Positions 5,935 to 7,583 of a stretch of DNA of 7,583 nt are shown one piece after another (position 1 is the stretch's first letter; every line of letters starts with the position of its first letter). The translations under genes were made by a program, and so were the position numbers. The stretch comes from an uncultured Clostridia bacterium. GTDB lineage: Bacteria; Bacillota; Clostridia; TANB77; CAG-508. The DNA is taken from positions 1 to 7,583 of the forward strand of contig CAKPQY010000031.1 of the NCBI GenBank assembly GCA_934179885.1, written 5' to 3'. The notes beneath the pieces were generated by a model, which worked only from the letters and a program-made list of their open reading frames with translations, did no database searches and was not told where the DNA came from.

Positions 5935-5954
5935 TATGTTAAATTTATAACATA
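5935..5954. promoter_or_regulatory. Operator-like inverted repeat in the divergent promoter region
   Basis: TATGTTA (5935-5941) and TAACATA (5948-5954) are perfect 7-bp arms around AATTTA. The repeat covers the -10 and likely start of the M23 promoter, a position suited to a repressor dimer. The region is very AT-rich, so chance is possible. Confidence 0.35.
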
Positions 5955-5972
5955 TTTTTTTTAATAATGCAA
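5944..5972 (-). promoter_or_regulatory. Candidate promoter of the M23 gene
   Basis: On the - strand TTGCAT (5972-5967) and TATAAA (5949-5944) are 17 bases apart. Transcription would begin near 5937, only about 12 bases before ATG 5925, which makes the transcript almost leaderless for that start. Confidence 0.5.
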
Positions 5973-5989
5973 TACAAAAATAAAAATAG

Positions 5990-6018
5990 TTGACAAAACT
6001 AAAAAAATACAAGATAAT
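5990..6018 (+). promoter_or_regulatory. Promoter of the flippase / glycosyltransferase unit
   Basis: A perfect TTGACA (5990-5995) is followed after exactly 17 bases by GATAAT (6013-6018). Transcription should begin near 6025. The TTG of the -35 box happens to be in frame with the gene, so an automatic start call at 5990 would translate the promoter itself. Confidence 0.75.
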
Positions 6019-6052
6019 ATACGAGAAAGTAAAAAAAGATGGAAGAAGAAAA

Positions 6053-7069
6053 ATGAAAAAAATAATAAAAAATTTAATAATATTTATATTACTTATAATA
6101 TTAACATTTTATATAATTCTAAAAAATCAGAACATAACAGAAATATTTGAAGTATTAGGACACGTAAAAATATCATATATATTAATAGCATCTTTATGTA
6201 TGTGTATATATATAATATGTGAAGCAATAAACATAGGAAGAACATTAAAAAATCTAAATGAGAAATCAACATTTTGGGAAAATATAAAATATGCCTTAAT
6301 AGGATTTTTCTTTAGTAGTATAACTCCGGCAGCAAGTGGAGGACAACCAATGCAAATATACTATATGTATAAAGATAATATTTCAGTAGCAAACTCAACG
6401 CTAGCACTTTTAATAAATTTAAGTAGTATGCAAATAGTAACAATTTCAATAGCATTAATAAGCATGATATTTAATCATGGTATATTAAATACAGCTTTAA
6501 TATGGTTATTTGTTATAGGAATCTTGCTAAATGCAAGCGCATTAACATTGCTTTTAATAGCAATATTTTCAAAAAGTATGTTAAATAAGATTATAAATTT
6601 TGTAATAAAAGTAATGAAAAAAATAAAAATAAAAAATGCAGAAGAAAAACAAGAAAAAATTAAAAAAGAGTTAGAAAAATATCAAAATAGTAGTGATTAT
6701 ATAAAAGGACACAAACTAGTGATATTAAAAATAATATTGACAACATACATTCAATTCCTAGCGTTTTATAGTGTTTCTTATTGGGTATATCGTTCATTTG
6801 GACTAAATGAATATAACATTTTCAAAATAATTACAATACAATCAATTTTATATGCTACCGTATCAGGAATACCATCTCCGGGAGCAGTAGGTGTATCAGA
6901 AGGTGGCTTTATAGAAATATATAAAACAGTATTTCCACAAAGTTTAATTAGTGGAGGAATGCTATTAAATAGAGGAATAAGCTTTTATTTATTAGTAATA
7001 ATTAGTGCAATTGTAACAACAATAAATATGTTAAAAAAGAAAAAAGTGTTGAAAAAAGAAGAAATATAA
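6053..7069 (+). CDS. Flippase-like integral membrane protein (LPG synthase TM / YbhN family)
   Basis: A 338-residue polytopic membrane protein with about eight hydrophobic segments. It matches the flippase-like family (the membrane half of MprF, UPF0104): FFFSSITPAASGGQPMQIYY at residues 85-104, IPSPGAVGVSEGGF at 273-286 and LLNRGISFY at 304-312 are its signature loops. MprF relatives synthesise and flip aminoacyl-phosphatidylglycerol; free-standing members lack the synthase domain and are thought to move lipids or lipid-linked sugars, but this one's substrate is unknown. Residues 186-220 are a lysine/glutamate-rich cytoplasmic helix. I chose ATG 6053 instead of TTG 5990 because 5990-6018 is the promoter and transcription starts after it; the ribosome-binding site GGAAG (6041-6045) is modest. 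A glycosyltransferase gene follows 39 bases later on the same strand, suggesting a joint role in making a surface glycan or glycolipid. Confidence 0.9.
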   Translation: MKKIIKNLIIFILLIILTFYIILKNQNITEIFEVLGHVKISYILIASLCMCIYIICEAINIGRTLKNLNEKSTFWENIKYALIGFFFSSITPAASGGQPMQIYYMYKDNISVANSTLALLINLSSMQIVTISIALISMIFNHGILNTALIWLFVIGILLNASALTLLLIAIFSKSMLNKIINFVIKVMKKIKIKNAEEKQEKIKKELEKYQNSSDYIKGHKLVILKIILTTYIQFLAFYSVSYWVYRSFGLNEYNIFKIITIQSILYATVSGIPSPGAVGVSEGGFIEIYKTVFPQSLISGGMLLNRGISFYLLVIISAIVTTINMLKKKKVLKKEEI

Positions 7070-7108
7070 TATATAATTAGATAGATAAAATAGTAAAAGG
7101 GGAAAAAT

Positions 7109-7583
7109 ATGAATATACTTTTATGTGGAAATGGCAAGGTTTTTGATGGAGCACTTACAGAACTTATATCAATTACAAATAAAACTAAAGAAACAGTAAC
7201 ATGTTACATATTTACGATGGAACTTACCAGAATAAAACCAGAATATACAGCGATTAACGACGAACAAATAGAATTTTTAGATAGAGTTATAAAAACAAAA
7301 AATCCAGAAAATAGTGTGACAAGAATAGATGTTACAGATTTATATGAAAAAGAATTTGGAAAATGCAAAAATGAAAATGCATATTGTACACCATATACTT
7401 TATTAAGATTATTAGCAGATTTAGTTCCGGAAATACCAGATAAGCTCTTATACCTTGACATTGATATGATGGCAGGAGATGACATTTCAAAATTATATAA
7501 TATTGATGTTACAGATTATGAATATGCAGCAGTAAAAGAAAAATATGGTTCAGTATTATTATATCAAGATTATATAAATGCAG
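7109..7583 (+). CDS. GT8 family glycosyltransferase, N-terminal part (3' end outside window)
   Basis: The frame is open to the window end, giving 158 residues. The start ATG 7109 is supported by AAGGGGA at 7098-7104. The protein begins MNILLCGNGKVFDGALTELI, the first strand of a GT-A fold, and reaches the GT8 signature CTPYTLLRLLADLVPE (residues 93-108) followed by LLYLDIDMM, whose D117-x-D119 is the metal and nucleotide-sugar binding DxD motif. GT8 enzymes are retaining glucosyl/galactosyl transferases, in bacteria often acting on lipopolysaccharide, teichoic acid or adhesin glycans. There is no signal peptide, so it is probably cytoplasmic or membrane-associated. The donor and acceptor cannot be told. 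Its place just after a flippase-like membrane protein suggests envelope glycan or glycolipid assembly. The catalytic C-terminal half is not visible. Confidence 0.9.
   Translation, partial: MNILLCGNGKVFDGALTELISITNKTKETVTCYIFTMELTRIKPEYTAINDEQIEFLDRVIKTKNPENSVTRIDVTDLYEKEFGKCKNENAYCTPYTLLRLLADLVPEIPDKLLYLDIDMMAGDDISKLYNIDVTDYEYAAVKEKYGSVLLYQDYINA

Noticed and set aside
1..7583. Recoded genome (TGA as tryptophan, as in Mollicutes)
   Set aside because: Tryptophan codons in the recognised proteins are TGG and no TGA is needed in frame, so code 11 suffices.

Overview
The window is AT-rich DNA (strongly A-rich on the + strand) that reads as a chromosome segment from a low-GC Firmicute, most likely a clostridial or related gut-type lineage. 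Three things point this way: the run pheT / yqeG / prepilin peptidase / aminopeptidase P / efp / coiled-coil zinc-ribbon protein, which resembles clostridial yqeG-pepP-efp neighbourhoods; purine-rich Shine-Dalgarno sites; and TTGACA/TATAAT-type promoters. All tryptophan codons I checked are TGG and all visible stops are TAA or TAG, so the standard bacterial code fits.

Layout. Positions 1-1382 hold the 3' part of pheT (phenylalanyl-tRNA synthetase beta), closed by a strong hairpin terminator. A promoter near 1445-1476 then drives yqeG (HAD phosphatase), which overlaps an A24 prepilin peptidase gene; after a short intercistronic hairpin comes an M24 aminopeptidase P gene ending in a second terminator. 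A separate promoter at 3926-3954 drives efp and a small coiled-coil/zinc-ribbon protein. Positions 5027-5323 are a 297-bp foldback element lying exactly between two convergent genes. On the - strand (5925-5322) is an M23 peptidase gene broken by four single-base insertions. From a divergent promoter region a + strand unit follows: a multi-membrane flippase-like protein and a GT8 glycosyltransferase cut by the window end.

How the genes work together. The left two thirds is translation housekeeping (PheT, EF-P, peptidase P) with a protein-export/pilin maturation enzyme. The right third is cell envelope: a peptidoglycan hydrolase-like gene, a polytopic membrane protein and a sugar transferase.

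Most notable: (1) four hairpins, all directly after stop codons and all in the sense direction of the gene they follow, share the core GGG-A(C/T)GNN-(N)CTT with different but self-complementary arms; (2) two of them form the ends of the long palindromic element; (3) the M23 gene becomes a perfect 199-residue protein if exactly four extra C residues, each directly before a GGT glycine codon, are removed. I found no clear new defence system or CRISPR array.
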